Shown piece after piece: positions 1 through 12,887 of a stretch of 64,000 bases of DNA (position 1 is its first letter; every line of letters starts with the position of its first letter). This DNA is from Uranotaenia lowii. Lineage: Eukaryota > Arthropoda > Insecta > Diptera > Culicidae. The translations under genes and the position numbers were made by a program. The stretch is from NCBI RefSeq assembly GCF_029784155.1, contig NC_073693.1, positions 288,644,875 to 288,708,874 of the forward strand, given 5' to 3'. The notes under the pieces were generated by a model. It did not search any database and was not told where the DNA came from. It saw only the letters and a program-made list of their open reading frames with translations.

Positions 1-284
1 TATAAATATAAGCACAAGTTTCGTAGCTAGCTCAGCGGGGTTTTCGCACAGGTATGAAAGTTGAACAATTGTAAATTTATCATATTCTAACTTCATATTT
101 AGTTACAGCAAACACGCACCTCAATCAGATTAAAGTAACTTGTTCGGGCGTGATAGTAAAACGTAGTACACTGAATATGTGAGTAATCTAAAATTTGTTA
201 AAAACCTGAAATATGTAATTCTAAAATTAGATTATATCCACAGCTTGAAGCTGCTAGTACTGCTACCAAGAATCAACGTTTTTT
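1..284. other. Gene-free AT-rich stretch
   Basis: I see no coding potential, repeat or RNA signal here. Since the NRF gene at 3835-4666 runs toward position 1 on the minus strand, this stretch could be intronic, but nothing in it shows that. Confidence 0.5.
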
Positions 285-385
285 TTAACTAAATCCGTCC
301 GCAACAGTAACGATGACATAAAGTCGCGAATGCCATAAAGATTTACCATTTTTATGGCTTTACGACTGTAATCCAAACAAAAAAG
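285..385 (+). repeat. 3' fragment of a tRNA-derived SINE (family B)
   Basis: The part around 313-345 (key words CATAAAGTCGCGAATGCC and ACGACTGTAATCC) matches the 3' body of the SINE at 44826-45022 and the diverged copy around 32176-32280. The tRNA-like head is missing, so this is a 5'-truncated copy. Boundaries are approximate. Confidence 0.5.
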
Positions 386-439
386 GAACGAACTATAGAT
401 ATCCTGGTAAAACATATCTATCTTATTAATTTTGGAATA

Positions 440-565
440 TTGAGAAACAATAATAAATTATCTACACAGCGGATCCAATAAAATCAAAATCGGTCAACAT
501 TTGCGGCCACGGGGACAAACTACAGGTTCAATTTCCCCAAAACGGCTATTTTGCGAACAGCCTCA
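440..565. repeat. Dispersed repeat, second copy near 39890-40010
   Basis: The two copies share, in the same order, AATAAATTATCTACACA, AAAATCGGTCAA, a GGTCAA/GGCCAC stretch, and TTTTGCGAACAGC. The similarity is interrupted by small indels. I cannot assign it to a TE class. Confidence 0.5.
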
Positions 566-985
566 GGAATGCAAATAAAAAATAAACTGAATTGAAATAA
601 CACATGAGATCATCACATTTGACGGCAATGTTTTATTATTGACTTTGACAGATTTTGGCGTCGTGAACTCAAATCTTTTCTCAAATTTTTTCAAATTCAG
701 AAGTTTAGGAATTTTGAGTGAAACCAATCAAAGATAACGGTTGAATCAATAAACCCATCTTTTGCTATTTTCCATTCCATAAAGGTTTCAGTTTTTATAA
801 GACAATCTGGTTCAATAGATATATAAATATTTATGAATAAAAATAGTTCATCAAAATTGTTGAAGACCGATTTGTTTTATTGTGTAAGACATATCTAAAA
901 TTCAATCTAAATTAAAATTAGTTTTAAATTTAGAAAAATATTTCTGTTTTTAACCGAATTGGAAAAAGAAACTTGTTTCATTGAA
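566..985. other. Gene-free AT-rich stretch
   Basis: No ORF, repeat or RNA signal recognised. Confidence 0.4.
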
Positions 986-989
986 CTGG

Positions 990-1282
990 GCTTTAAAACC
1001 GAATGTGCCATTGGAAAGTTTTGTAGCAAGTTTTATAAAAATAATCATGAAAGGTTTTTTGAAAGCTCAAAATACGATTTAAAATCTGCTGATAAATTTT
1101 GATGGAATTTTTTTTTCAAGTTTTTTTTATCATTTTTCCTAGGCTTGTCCAAATTTCTCCGGATATTGCCCGGATTTTTGTTGACATTTTGAAATCAAAT
1201 GCCAGATTTTGCCAGGTTTTTAGATAAAATAGTCTAGATTTGTCTGGCCCGAGTACGTGCTGAAAAGATTCTGGTAACCTTA
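990..1282 (+). mobile_element. Partial copy of a hAT-like MITE (AAGGTTGCC-terminus family)
   Basis: Positions about 1024-1085 match the interior of the MITE at 32536-32883 (shared TTTTATAAAAATAATCATGAA and AATACGATTT). The right part carries the same CCGGATATTGCCCGG and GCCAGATTTTGCCAGG words. It ends in CTGGTAACCTTA, a variant of the family's right terminus. I could not place the left terminus. Confidence 0.5.
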
Positions 1283-1516
1283 CTCGAACCTTGGTCTATT
1301 TAAGGTGTTGGGACTAGCGGAGGCAAATATCTGGAATCGAGGCCGAAAAAAACGGTAGATAGTTGATTAAACGTAAGCAAACGAATTATAATTTAGAATT
1401 TTTCTATTGCAATTGAATCGAATATCGTGGTAATTTAAAAAGTGTCCCATTAGAGCTTCGTACGAATAAAAGGGAACGTTACGAATTTGAAAATCGAGCT
1501 CTTATTGTAGCCACGA

Positions 1517-1567
1517 TCTGAGAAAAAAGTAATGCAATTTTCAAACTTGCATTACTTTTTTCTCAGA
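1517..1567. repeat. Perfect hairpin, 21-bp arms, 9-nt loop
   Basis: Arms at 1517-1537 and 1547-1567 are perfect reverse complements (TCTGAGAAAAAAGTAATGCAA). No gene or TE boundary is associated with it. It may be the remnant of a short foldback element. Confidence 0.75.
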
Positions 1568-1692
1568 AGTCAAGACTACTCGCGATCTCGGAAAAGTTAA
1601 CCATTGAGTTGAAACATTTATTTTCAAGATGTTTGTAATGTTCTACAGTTTTTTTTAAAAGCGCATTTATTTCTGAAATAAATAAAAGAAAG

Positions 1693-2646
1693 TACCGTAA
1701 GCTGGGGGAACTTTGATCACTTTTTTAATTCATTTTTTAATATTTTGAAAAGGGTTGCTTTTTTGTAAAACCTAAAAGCTTTAAAACCCTTACTGAGGTG
1801 AGGAGTATTAAACATGATCATTGATTGCAGTAAATTCAAACAACATTGATGGTTATAATTAAATGTTTGTTACAAAATCAGATTTCAAGTTTCGGGGTAA
1901 CTTTGATCACTATGGCTTTTAAGTATTTCAACATCTTCAAACTTATTGTTTTGATACCATTAAGCACAGAAGGCTCAAAAAATAGATAATAGTAATTTTT
2001 TGTTTGAACTAAATTGAATTTTTCAACATTTTCTTTCAAAAACAAATAAACTCGGTAGATGGACATTGTTGCTGCATACATTTAGGGGCAAAAATTATAA
2101 ACATTTCTCAATATTTTTTAACCTCAAAACAAATAAAATTTTACCTTCATGCAATTCCCTAAGTCCTCGTACTGTTCCTATGTTCTTTTTTTCTTCAAAC
2201 TTAACCATTTGATAGGGTTTTTAGCCATTTTTTCTATACGGGTTTTTCATGGAAAATGATCGATTTTTTTCAACATCCAAAAATTATCATCAAATGATCA
2301 TAAAAATAACATTTAATCTTAATCTAAACCAAGAAAAAAGTTGAACTTTCATATTAAACAGCCCATTTGCTCCTAAATGCTTAAGTTTGATCAGGAGAGA
2401 TGTTGGTTTGTGAACCTTTCATAAACCATATATTTTAAGATTTTAACATTTTTTTTTTTCAGTAAAATAAAAAATCTTCTAATAAAAACCAAATTTAGCT
2501 TTCTTGTAACTCAATTTACAGACTTTCAAACATAGTAAACAGTTTTCAGATATTTAAACTTTATACTAAGTTAATGATGATTATCTGCAAAAATTTCATG
2601 CTGATCAAAGTTACCCCGCTGATCAAAGTTCCCCCAGTTTACGGTA
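1693..2646. mobile_element. TA-flanked MITE (mariner-like) with internal GGGGTAACTTTGATCA motifs
   Basis: The ends are inverted repeats: CCGTAAGCTGGGGGAACTTT at 1695 and its complement (AAAGTTCCCCCAGTTTACGG) ending at 2644. Each end is flanked by TA (1693-1694, 2645-2646), the duplication expected of Tc1/mariner-type elements. The element is 950 bp and has no transposase ORF. The motif GGTAACTTTGATCA recurs inside the left end (about 1896) and, inverted, just inside the right terminus (about 2612). Confidence 0.7.
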
Positions 2647-3834
2647 CTCTCTCAAAAAAATCTTGCGCCTCGAAAAACTGAGTTATTTGTTGCCTGCCAG
2701 TTACATAAGATTTTTTTTATGGATTTAATAAGTTATTTTATATTCTTCCAGGTTTCAGATTGTAATTTTGTATTCTAACGAAAAACAAAGTGGTTCGTTT
2801 ATACTTCAATCAAATAAACAGTAAATGTTTATAACAACACCGCAGCAAAAACGAGTTTCATTGTAAAAAAATAACTAGTTTTACAATGTTTGAAACAGGA
2901 GAATTTAGAATAAAAAAATAACCACACTCACTTTCACTCTACAATTTCACCGTTTACAGAAAAGCAACGAGAGAAACATACCTTCTAATATTGCAGTTTT
3001 TTTTACATTTTTGTTGTTTGCTCAGTGCCGGGGATGAACAGATTTTGCATGAACAATGCAGTGATTATCTTTTAGTGACGATAATTACTACGCGAAGATG
3101 TATTTTTTTTCCTCTGCCACTGGAAAATTGCTAACTATTCTGACTATCTCTGATGTTCCATTGATAGCAATGTGGTGACAGTTTCATTCATGAGAAAAAC
3201 CAGTGAAACTTTATAACTGATCTTAAATTTTTAAAATTAGCATAAAAAGGAACATTTTTGCAGCGGAAATACACAACTGATATTTCATTATCTTGTAAAT
3301 TTCGTTGTTTAAAAATTTCATTAAAAAAGATTTGAGGAAAAACTGTAATGTTCGTGGGTTGATAAATTATGCACTTGCCTCTTCCTCACTATGAGGGCTG
3401 AATATCAAAAATTGAGAATCATTTTCAGACGTGGACTTCGTTGTGTCAAATGCTTTTTAATGTTTACGAGTTTTGATCACCGCTAGTTGTTGTTATCTTT
3501 TTTAAATTGTAGTTTTTCAGTGATTAGCGAATCACCGAAAAACATCAATTTAAAAAGATAACAAATGCTTTCTACAAAAATTTTCTTGAATCTCAGTTTT
3601 AACTGATGAAAATGTAGGATAAAATGATTATATGTATTTTTTTTTCATGGAAATTAAAAAAAAACATAAACTTTTGACTATGACAAGAATGCTACAAGGA
3701 TGATAAAGCATCACAAATAAAACTTAAAACAACTTTTAACTAAAGAACTTAAAATGTTTTATAACGCTTTAAATTTTGTACTTGTATATGTTTTTTGATT
3801 GTGAGATGTTTCACTAAATGTGTTACAAACTTAC
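2647..3834. other. Gene-free AT-rich stretch, possibly NRF-gene intron 3
   Basis: No exon could be recognised on either strand. The splice donor of NRF exon 3 opens directly into this stretch, so at least its right end is intron. It contains the hairpin at 3490-3564. Confidence 0.45.
3490..3564. repeat. Imperfect hairpin with about 35-bp arms
   Basis: Arms 3490-3525 and 3530-3564 pair almost throughout, with a 4-nt loop and a few mismatches. The outer part is TTGTTATCTTTTTTAAATTG. It probably lies in intron 3 of the NRF gene. Confidence 0.65.
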
Positions 3835-4666
3835 ATGGCAACGATATCCTTCGTCTGAATTGGCGGAAGTGGACTTTCACATTCCATTGCAACCTCAAAT
3901 TTTAAGGTGCTATTGATTAACTTTCGTAGCTGCTGTGAACTGCAGCTATCCGGAAAACATGTTCCAACTTTTATCGATGGGGTTCTGAATCAAATTTGAG
4001 AAAACAGTTAGAAAAGTTTGTAAAATGGAAGATTAGTCTTCGACCAGTACTTACCCACCAAGAGTTGGAAATCCTCGCTGAACGGTGTTATTGTTGAAAA
4101 AATCCGACAGTATGGTTAGAGGAACATCCATCAGACAATATCTTCCTCGAATCGATTCTGCAGACCGGTTGGCATCTTCCTGGTGGGTGACGTATTCGAA
4201 CTTCCGACATTGGTCATAGTGACCCAGATCGTACATGTTTCCGGAAAGAATTCCCGATGGCCATTTACCCCATGCGTCAAGCACTTGAGGAACAAAAATA
4301 ATCCATCAGTAGCGATATCTTACACCTGGCGTAGACATTAACTGGTTCAGCAAACAGAAGCATTTTAATTGAACTGAAGTGGGTAAATTCTTGCTCAATC
4401 ACAAAACACTTGAACTTATTGTTGGATTATCGATGAACCAATTAATCTACACCCGCAATCACGTTACGAAACCTACTTTGTAGCCCCCAAAGATTACTAA
4501 TCGTAGCTTCAATTTGTAGCTCACATTCGGTCACATTTTCGGTGGAACCATTTTTCCACAAACTCCACCAGCTGGAATCAAAGCCCGGAAGCTGCATTGC
4601 ACCGGTAGCGATTCGGAAGTAAGCTTCAAAGATAAGCACCCAACTAATCAAACGTTTCGAGTCCAT
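3835..4666 (-). CDS. nrf-6-like membrane acyltransferase, 5' three coding exons (partial)
   Basis: The N-terminal part of a nose-resistant-to-fluoxetine-type protein, a family of multi-pass membrane proteins with an extracellular NRF domain followed by an acyltransferase-3 domain. Family members have been linked to lipid or drug transport across epithelia; the substrate here is unknown. Exon 1 is 4477-4666, exon 2 is 4055-4283, exon 3 is 3835-3984. Introns of 193 and 70 nt have GT-AG ends, and the frame stays open through all junctions. The 189 codons start with a signal peptide (residues 1 to about 23), then an N-glycosylation sequon (NVT), TECELQ, the diagnostic WGLQ-MLDAWGKWPSGIL block across the first junction, DLGHYDQC, RGRYCL and VGTCFPDSC. 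Six cysteines match the NRF pattern. Exon 3 ends at a donor (AT/gtaagt); the transmembrane acyltransferase half is not visible and should lie past position 1 or in distant exons. No stop or frameshift is seen. Confidence 0.88.
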
Positions 4667-4775
4667 TTCAATTGCAGTGTTTATGATTCCGGTAGTTTTG
4701 ATTGATTTCGAATGAACACTTTACAACTCGCCGTTTCGATCCAAACTAATTGCAACTATCTTAATCCAACAGCCA

Positions 4776-4781
4776 TTTATA
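4776..4781 (-). promoter_or_regulatory. TATA box of the NRF-like gene
   Basis: On the minus strand CTATAAATGG lies about 110 nt upstream of the start codon. A start site about 30 nt downstream (near 4751) would leave a 5' UTR of roughly 85 nt with no upstream ATG in frame. The position supports the chosen start codon at 4666. Inferred from motif and spacing only. Confidence 0.5.
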
Positions 4782-7276
<2,495 letters not shown>

Positions 7277-7429
7277 AATTTTGGACCACCTTGTTTAGCT
7301 CTCTTATAAATCAACTAAAAATGAAAAAAATTGATGAATTACATTAAGTGCCCGGGCTTCAACAATATTTGCTAAAAAATTTGTTGATCATTTGTTTTAT
7401 AAGAGAGCTAGACAAGGTGGTCCAAAATT
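7277..7429. repeat. Inverted-repeat (MITE-like) element, 34-bp arms
   Basis: The arms at 7277-7310 and 7396-7429 are complementary with one mismatch, reading AATTTTGGACCACCTTG at the outside. The 85-bp loop is AT-rich. TTTTGGACCA also occurs just outside the left arm. Element class unknown; no clear target duplication. Confidence 0.6.
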
Positions 7430-7960
7430 TCAATTCAATTCTCAATAGTTCTGAACCATAAAGGGTATTTGATAACAGAATCCTTAACCAAAAATATTTT
7501 TTTTAGAATTTTGAGTCCTTTATTTTCCATATGATTTTTTTTTCTTTTATTTTATTTATTCGTAATTCACTTAGTAAATCTGAATGAAAATTCCGAATGA
7601 TGGATCTCTGATATTTCAATTCTGGATAACCATTATGGAACTATTTTAAGCAACAATTCTGCATAAGAATTAAAAGTAAACATTTCAAATCCAAATCTAA
7701 AAAATGTTTTGTTATTTAAAATAATTTCGTCTAATATTCCAGATGATCAGTTTCGATCATTGATAATGATTCTAATTTTAGTTTTGAATGCATAGCCAAG
7801 ATTCGAATCAAAGTTTTGTCCAAATGATGAAGAATAATAAATTGAATATAGACTCCACAATCCCGTCACAGAAAGCAAATTTAGATTCAAAAATATTTTT
7901 TTTTTGAACCAGAACATCGGAAATGATGCTTACCAAAGCTTACAAGATGCTTTTTTGTAC
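7430..7960. other. Gene-free AT-rich stretch
   Basis: Contains loosely repeated AATCTGAA/GATTC words but no ORF or terminus. Confidence 0.35.
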
Positions 7961-8274
7961 TTATCCGGACTGGGAAAATCTGGGCTATTTTATTAAAGAA
8001 CCTTGCAAAATCCGGGCATGATTTTAACCTAAAACCTGTGCCTTATCCAGGAAAATTTAAAATCTCTTCAATCAAAATTAAGAAAAAAAAAATCCTCGAA
8101 AAGCAGTTTTTTTCTCATCGAAACTCATCAGCTAATTTATTTGGATAAATTTTGTTAAAAAATTGATTTGGAGGCAAAAATACATAGGTAATTGATATCA
8201 TGCAATTTGATTTTTTTAATTTTGCAAATAAAGTAAAAACATTTGATCAAAATCCAGGCATTCAGGCAACCTTA
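7961..8274. mobile_element. Degenerate member of the AAGGTTGCC / CCGGGCA MITE family
   Basis: Carries the family words TATCCGGACTGGG, AAAATCCGGGCATG and AAAATCCAGGCATTCAGG, and ends with GGCAACCTTAG, the family's right terminus. The left terminus is not convincing. Confidence 0.45.
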
Positions 8275-8603
8275 GTTAGTCTAATGTTATTGAAAATTTA
8301 AAATTCGAGACTAAGGGCTGTACCCATAATTCATGCTTCAACTATTTTTAATGAATAGCTTTTCATAACGTTTTTCGAATCTTTAAATATTTATTAACAA
8401 GTGAGTAAATTTTTAAAAATCTGTAGTAGAATTGTGGACCTGGGATAAGATTTCATGGTTTTGGTCTCAGTTTTGAGTCGAGATCGTTACTCTTGATTCA
8501 CTTTAATAGTCGTTAATTAAAATTTCACTAAGAATTTAAAATTTCGAGTCTAGAGAAGAACACTTTTTGGAGCTTCATGGCGAAGAGTTTAGCCCCTAAA
8601 TCT

Positions 8604-8619
8604 CCCCCCCCCCCCCCCC
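8604..8619. repeat. Poly-C run beside a dispersed TTCCTACGGCCATG motif
   Basis: Sixteen C residues followed by GTTCCTACGGCCATG. The same motif with a C-rich 5' side occurs at about 22372-22397, and inverted at about 26023-26041, so it marks a dispersed repeat that I cannot classify. Confidence 0.6.
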
Positions 8620-8711
8620 GTTCCTACGGCCATGGTAGAACCTATGTAGTTTATATTAAATCATCACATCATGTTGATATTTGCGCCTCGGATCCGTTTC
8701 CTGGCAATTTT

Positions 8712-9376
8712 AGCATTCCCGGGAGTCGGGTAATCTGACGATCTTTTTCCCGGGAATTCTCATGATCACGGAAAATATTGAAAATGAAGATTTTTCCACT
8801 CAACAGCATACGAAATCTTATCTATATTGTTTTTTTTTTTAAATTTTAGTTAGTAATATTGCAAAACATTTCAAACTTTTTTAATGCCTTAAAAATTCAA
8901 TTAGCAATTAAACAACCCAAGGCCCAAAAACTTACATCTTTTACCGACAAACTTGACTGATTCTTCATGAAATCTTGTAAAATTTTCAGATAACTATCCT
9001 TTTTTTTTTACCAAAATGTGTTATTTTTTGCCGATGATTTTGCTTTTATCAACAGTTTGCGAACAGTTTGTTTGTTGTTTTAGATTCTTTGCCGTTTTTA
9101 CTTTTACAATAATTTTTCGAAAGAAAAAAACATTTTTTTTTATCAAATTCAATGTATTAAACAGATTCTGGAAAAAAAGTGTTGCCAAATATCAAGGTAG
9201 AACTATAATTTTCCTTGCTCAATCTATTCATTTTTCCAATTTAGTTTAAGTTTTGAGTAATTTAACACTTTTTATTTGCTTCGCGAATTTCCGGGATTTT
9301 TATCGTTCCCCGGGATTCCAGAATTCCCAAATTTTTTTTATTCCCGGGAATTCCCGTTCAGGAAATCTTGGGTAGG
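8712..9376. mobile_element. Putative MITE bounded by CCCGGGAATTC clusters
   Basis: Both ends carry short repeated words: TTCCCGGGAG and TTCCCGGGAATTCTC on the left (8715-8762), CCCCGGGATTCC, AGAATTCCC and TTCCCGGGAATTCCC on the right (9306-9357). The organisation parallels the CCGGGCA-type elements. Precise termini and target duplication were not resolved. Confidence 0.4.
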
Positions 9377-10291
9377 TCACTCTTCATTTATCTGCAATTC
9401 GGGGCAGTTTGTTCAATCCAAAAACCACTCGGACAAATCTGAGCTAAATCCGAACATAAAATGACAAGAGCAACATAATAGAAAATTACTGGATGTTTAA
9501 ATTTTTTTGTTGAAGCCTGAAGTGCGTTTGTGTCCTATAAAAAGCATCAATATTTTTTTTGTTGTTTATTTTGATATAATAAATTATAATAATTCATTTT
9601 CAAGAGCTTGTATAGGCGCTTTATCCAAGGTCTATCGCCAGAGATGATGGTGCACAAAAATCCGAAATATGTGGTTTGATTAAACAGATTTGATACAATT
9701 ACGATTTAATTCATAAATTGATTCAATTTACACCGCAATGTTTTGGAGTTCTGTACAGAAAAACCTCATTTCCATCCACAGAAAGACGAACTCTCAAGAG
9801 TCACCATCAAGGAGCTCAGTAAAATTGAGCAAATGTGCTTCCAACGTAAATATTTCAAACATTTTATAATCATGGAAACGTACACTCAAAATAATTATTA
9901 AATTATTTCTAGAGGACTTTAATTTTGTTGCACCAATTCGATTCTACGTGACGCTTGAAGTAAATACAGTGTTTCAAGTATGCCCTGGTGTGACTACTTT
10001 ACTTTCACATAATTGCTTTATGAATTTCGCGAAAAGTCTAAGTGGATGAATTTAATCGGTTTCGAGTATTTGCTTTTTTCAAATTCTTACTGGAAAAGGT
10101 GTAAACATTACCCATCAAACTTAGTAAAACAATCTGGACTGATGAATTCGACGAATAAATCGGCTGGATGATTCTTCGAACTGTTGTAGGTGATCAGCAT
10201 TCTAAAACATACGCATCTAAATTTGATGCGACGGCAACGAATTAGATCGCAGAGTTCTCGACGGGGCACTGAAGTTTATCATCCTTAGAAG
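9377..10291. other. Gene-free stretch
   Basis: No recognisable gene or repeat. Composition becomes slightly less AT-rich after 10130. Confidence 0.35.
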
Positions 10292-10507
10292 ATTTGGCGA
10301 TTGAACCTCTCCACTCACAATCTTAACAACGAAAGAAGCCAGTTGAGTCTTTCGGCGTCATTCTTGGGTTTCCCAAAAGCTGATACCGATCTGAATATGC
10401 TGGAAGATCTGGAATCTGAACCAAGTAAGTTATTTAAGATAATAAGCATTTTTAATAATTTTTTTTTTACAAAATTTTACAAACTGCGTTGCAGAGCTTC
10501 CGGAATA
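10292..10507 (+). CDS. Candidate terminal exons of an unknown gene
   Basis: An open frame from an AG at 10290-10291 runs to 10424 and ends with a good donor (CCAA/gtaagt). A 70-nt intron (10425-10494) with a T-rich tract ends in TTGCAG. The second segment reads KLPE and stops, with AATAAA overlapping the stop codon. The peptide is polar and acidic (about 48 residues visible) and matches no domain I recognise. I could not find an upstream exon. It could equally be a chance splice-like arrangement in unique DNA. Confidence 0.22.
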
Positions 10508-10934
10508 AAGTGCATGTGTGGTTTTTCGAAAGTGTTTGTGCTAAAAAATAGTGATGATAAATTCAATTTTCGTAAAAATTTTGTTTCATTTTCTTTTTTA
10601 TACCAACATCCATGCAATGCAAAAATAAATAGTGCTAACGATTCAAAATTCATTTCGATTCTAAACACATTTCTCGTTGCTTCTATCGTTATATCGCGTT
10701 GAGCTCATTAAAAATTCACTTAAATTGTAGTGTTCCTTATGCATGAATTTAATTAGGGGAGTGTTAACTAATTTTCTTCGAACAATTTACGTAAAAATCA
10801 ATTGGATAAAAATTATACAGTTTTTCACGTAGCCGCTACGTGCAGATTTTGGTTTGGTACTGTTGTCCACGTTAGTCCTGCCTTTGATCCAGTTGTCTTT
10901 GCGTCCAATACTGCACAGGGCCCACAGGGCCGAG
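10508..10934. other. Gene-free stretch
   Basis: No feature recognised before the target-site duplication at 10935. Confidence 0.35.
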
Positions 10935-11328
10935 TTAAGATTAGAGTGCCCCAAATGACCCGGCTTTTGAAAAAGTTATACGCTGCAGGCCTAGTACAAG
11001 ATCTCATGCCAAATTTGGGCCAGATCGGATCACGGGAAGGGGTCGCTCAACGAGCTTGATGTTTGTATGGGATTTTGACACATTTTGTTCGGAAAAAACA
11101 TGAAAAACCAGTTTTTCAATAATAACTTTGCTTCCCGTCGGCCCAACTCTTTCAAAAACGGGTCTTTTAAAGCCTAAACTATGACAAATATTTCATGAGA
11201 AGACTGCATTTCGATAAGAGTGAAGATAAAAAGTTATGAGGCTTCTAAAATGGCCTAATATTTTTAACGGTGGTATTCATCAGTGTTAATGAGGCGACGA
11301 TATGTTCGACCTACCCGACTCATGAACA

Positions 11329-11523
11329 GTGATGAAAAGTCTGGCTGCACTGCTTACCTGTGTTTATTTTGCTATCACCGCTACGCTTATTTCGAATAAT
11401 TTACCCGGAAATCTACACCGCTTCAACCTGCATTACCCGGATCTGGTCATATTTGATCCAAGATCACCACAGCACATCGAGTTAACCGCCCGCCCGGTCC
11501 AAGAGGTTAGTCAATCCAGCTAA
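11329..11523 (+). other. Leader ORF with a signal-peptide-like start
   Basis: About 64 codons. After a short N-terminus a hydrophobic stretch (LAALLTCVYFAITATLI) is followed by a polar segment rich in P, H and R. A donor-like GAG/gttagt sits near its end. It would pass as a first exon of a secreted protein. Its position between the inverted-repeat arm and ORF1 makes a retrotransposon 5' leader more likely. I do not recognise the peptide. Confidence 0.3.
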
Positions 11524-12041
11524 TAATTTTGCGTTTGCGATAAGTGGTTGATTGATGCAACGACCACCCCACCGCCAAAGCTCTCCCACTCCGCACGCAA
11601 TCCTCTTCACCGAAGTCATAACTCTGTGCTCCTCACTCCCGCCGCAATCACCGCCACAAACATGCCACTAACGTTACCGTAAAGCTGTTACCTGCACTCT
11701 TAAACCTCTCTGCAAAACAGATTAGCCAAATTTGTCCTCAATCGCTGTAACCAGAACCGAAACCGTGAATACATTTGTCGATTTCTGCTGCCTTATCACT
11801 GTTCATCCGAAACATCCACGATCAAAACAAAGCTGCCATCTCTCTCGCACTTACAAAGAGGCCTTCATCATCATCACATTGTTTTCATCCACATCGTCGG
11901 AGGAAGGTAAAACAAGAACAAATAGATTACCCCTCTATTACTCGCTGTCGATATCCCACACTCCTTGGTTCTCTCAAGCGATACTAGTGCCACCTGTTGA
12001 CCAGCACTCCAGACTCTACATTCCTCGAGTAACTTTTTAAA

Positions 12042-12887
12042 ATGCCTTATGTGTGCGAAAAATGTGCTGAAACCTTTGAGGGCGATTTCGTTTCGTGCGA
12101 GGGTTTCTGCTCTATGAAAGTTTGCATGAGGTGTTCTGGCTTATCGTCAAATCTCATTGAGGGAAAAGCTAAAAACTTTCATTTAATCTGGATTTGTACG
12201 GGTTGCAAAAACATTCTATCGAATGCCCGTTTTAAGAACGCCATGGTTTCGAATTCTTCGGTCAATGACGATTTTATCGACTCATTTAAAACGTCGTTGA
12301 AAAATGAAATTCATGAGAGCATCCTACAGCTTATTCGTAGCGAAATGCGCTCTGGTTTCAAAGATCTTCCGTCATCGACAGATACTCCACGCTCCAACCA
12401 ACTCACTGTACCTGTTCCTAGCACTAAGCGACGTCGATTTGAAGAAAACCGCAACTCCACACTACGTCGCCCACCTCCACCACGCATTTGCGCTCAGGGT
12501 ACCAACTCCGATTATGCCGATATATCCTCCCAACGTGCTGATTCAGTTCCTATATTTTCGTTGTATCTTGCTGGAATTCATCCGAGCGTATCCGATGAAA
12601 GGGTACTTGAAATGGTTCACAGTCATCTCGGAGACAACAATGTTAAAATAAGGAAACTCGTTCCCAGGGGAAGAGATATCAATACACTCTCTTTCGTGTC
12701 TTTCAAAGTCGATATGCACGCTGAGCTGAGAGGTAAAGCTTTAACCACTGAGACGTGGCCTGTTGGAATCCGCTCTAGGGAATTCTCCGGAAATGGATCT
12801 AGTGAGGTTTTTTGGGCACCGAAACAGCAGTCGCTTCCTCTGAATACCACTGTGCAAACAACTCCATACATAACTCCGAATCAATAA
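12042..12887 (+). CDS. Retrotransposon ORF1 protein with PHD-type zinc finger
   Basis: 281 codons encoding the putative nucleic-acid chaperone / RNP protein of the non-LTR element. Residues 4-55 form a C4-H/W-C-type finger (CEKC, then CEGFC, CMRC and WICTGC), resembling the PHD finger known in ORF1 of some CR1/Jockey-group elements. A basic, proline-rich linker (STKRRRFEEN, RRPPPPR, about 128-150) follows. A C-terminal region (about 172-265) has an RRM-like beta-alpha pattern (IFSLYLAGIHP, SFVSFKVD). It is fully open. Its end overlaps the ORF2 frame by about 75 nt, as is common in such elements. Function is inferred from family. Confidence 0.75.
   Translation: MPYVCEKCAETFEGDFVSCEGFCSMKVCMRCSGLSSNLIEGKAKNFHLIWICTGCKNILSNARFKNAMVSNSSVNDDFIDSFKTSLKNEIHESILQLIRSEMRSGFKDLPSSTDTPRSNQLTVPVPSTKRRRFEENRNSTLRRPPPPRICAQGTNSDYADISSQRADSVPIFSLYLAGIHPSVSDERVLEMVHSHLGDNNVKIRKLVPRGRDINTLSFVSFKVDMHAELRGKALTTETWPVGIRSREFSGNGSSEVFWAPKQQSLPLNTTVQTTPYITPNQ

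Noticed and set aside
1..3830. Further exons of the NRF-like gene
   Set aside because: Searched by eye on the minus strand for membrane segments joined to plausible splice sites; none found.
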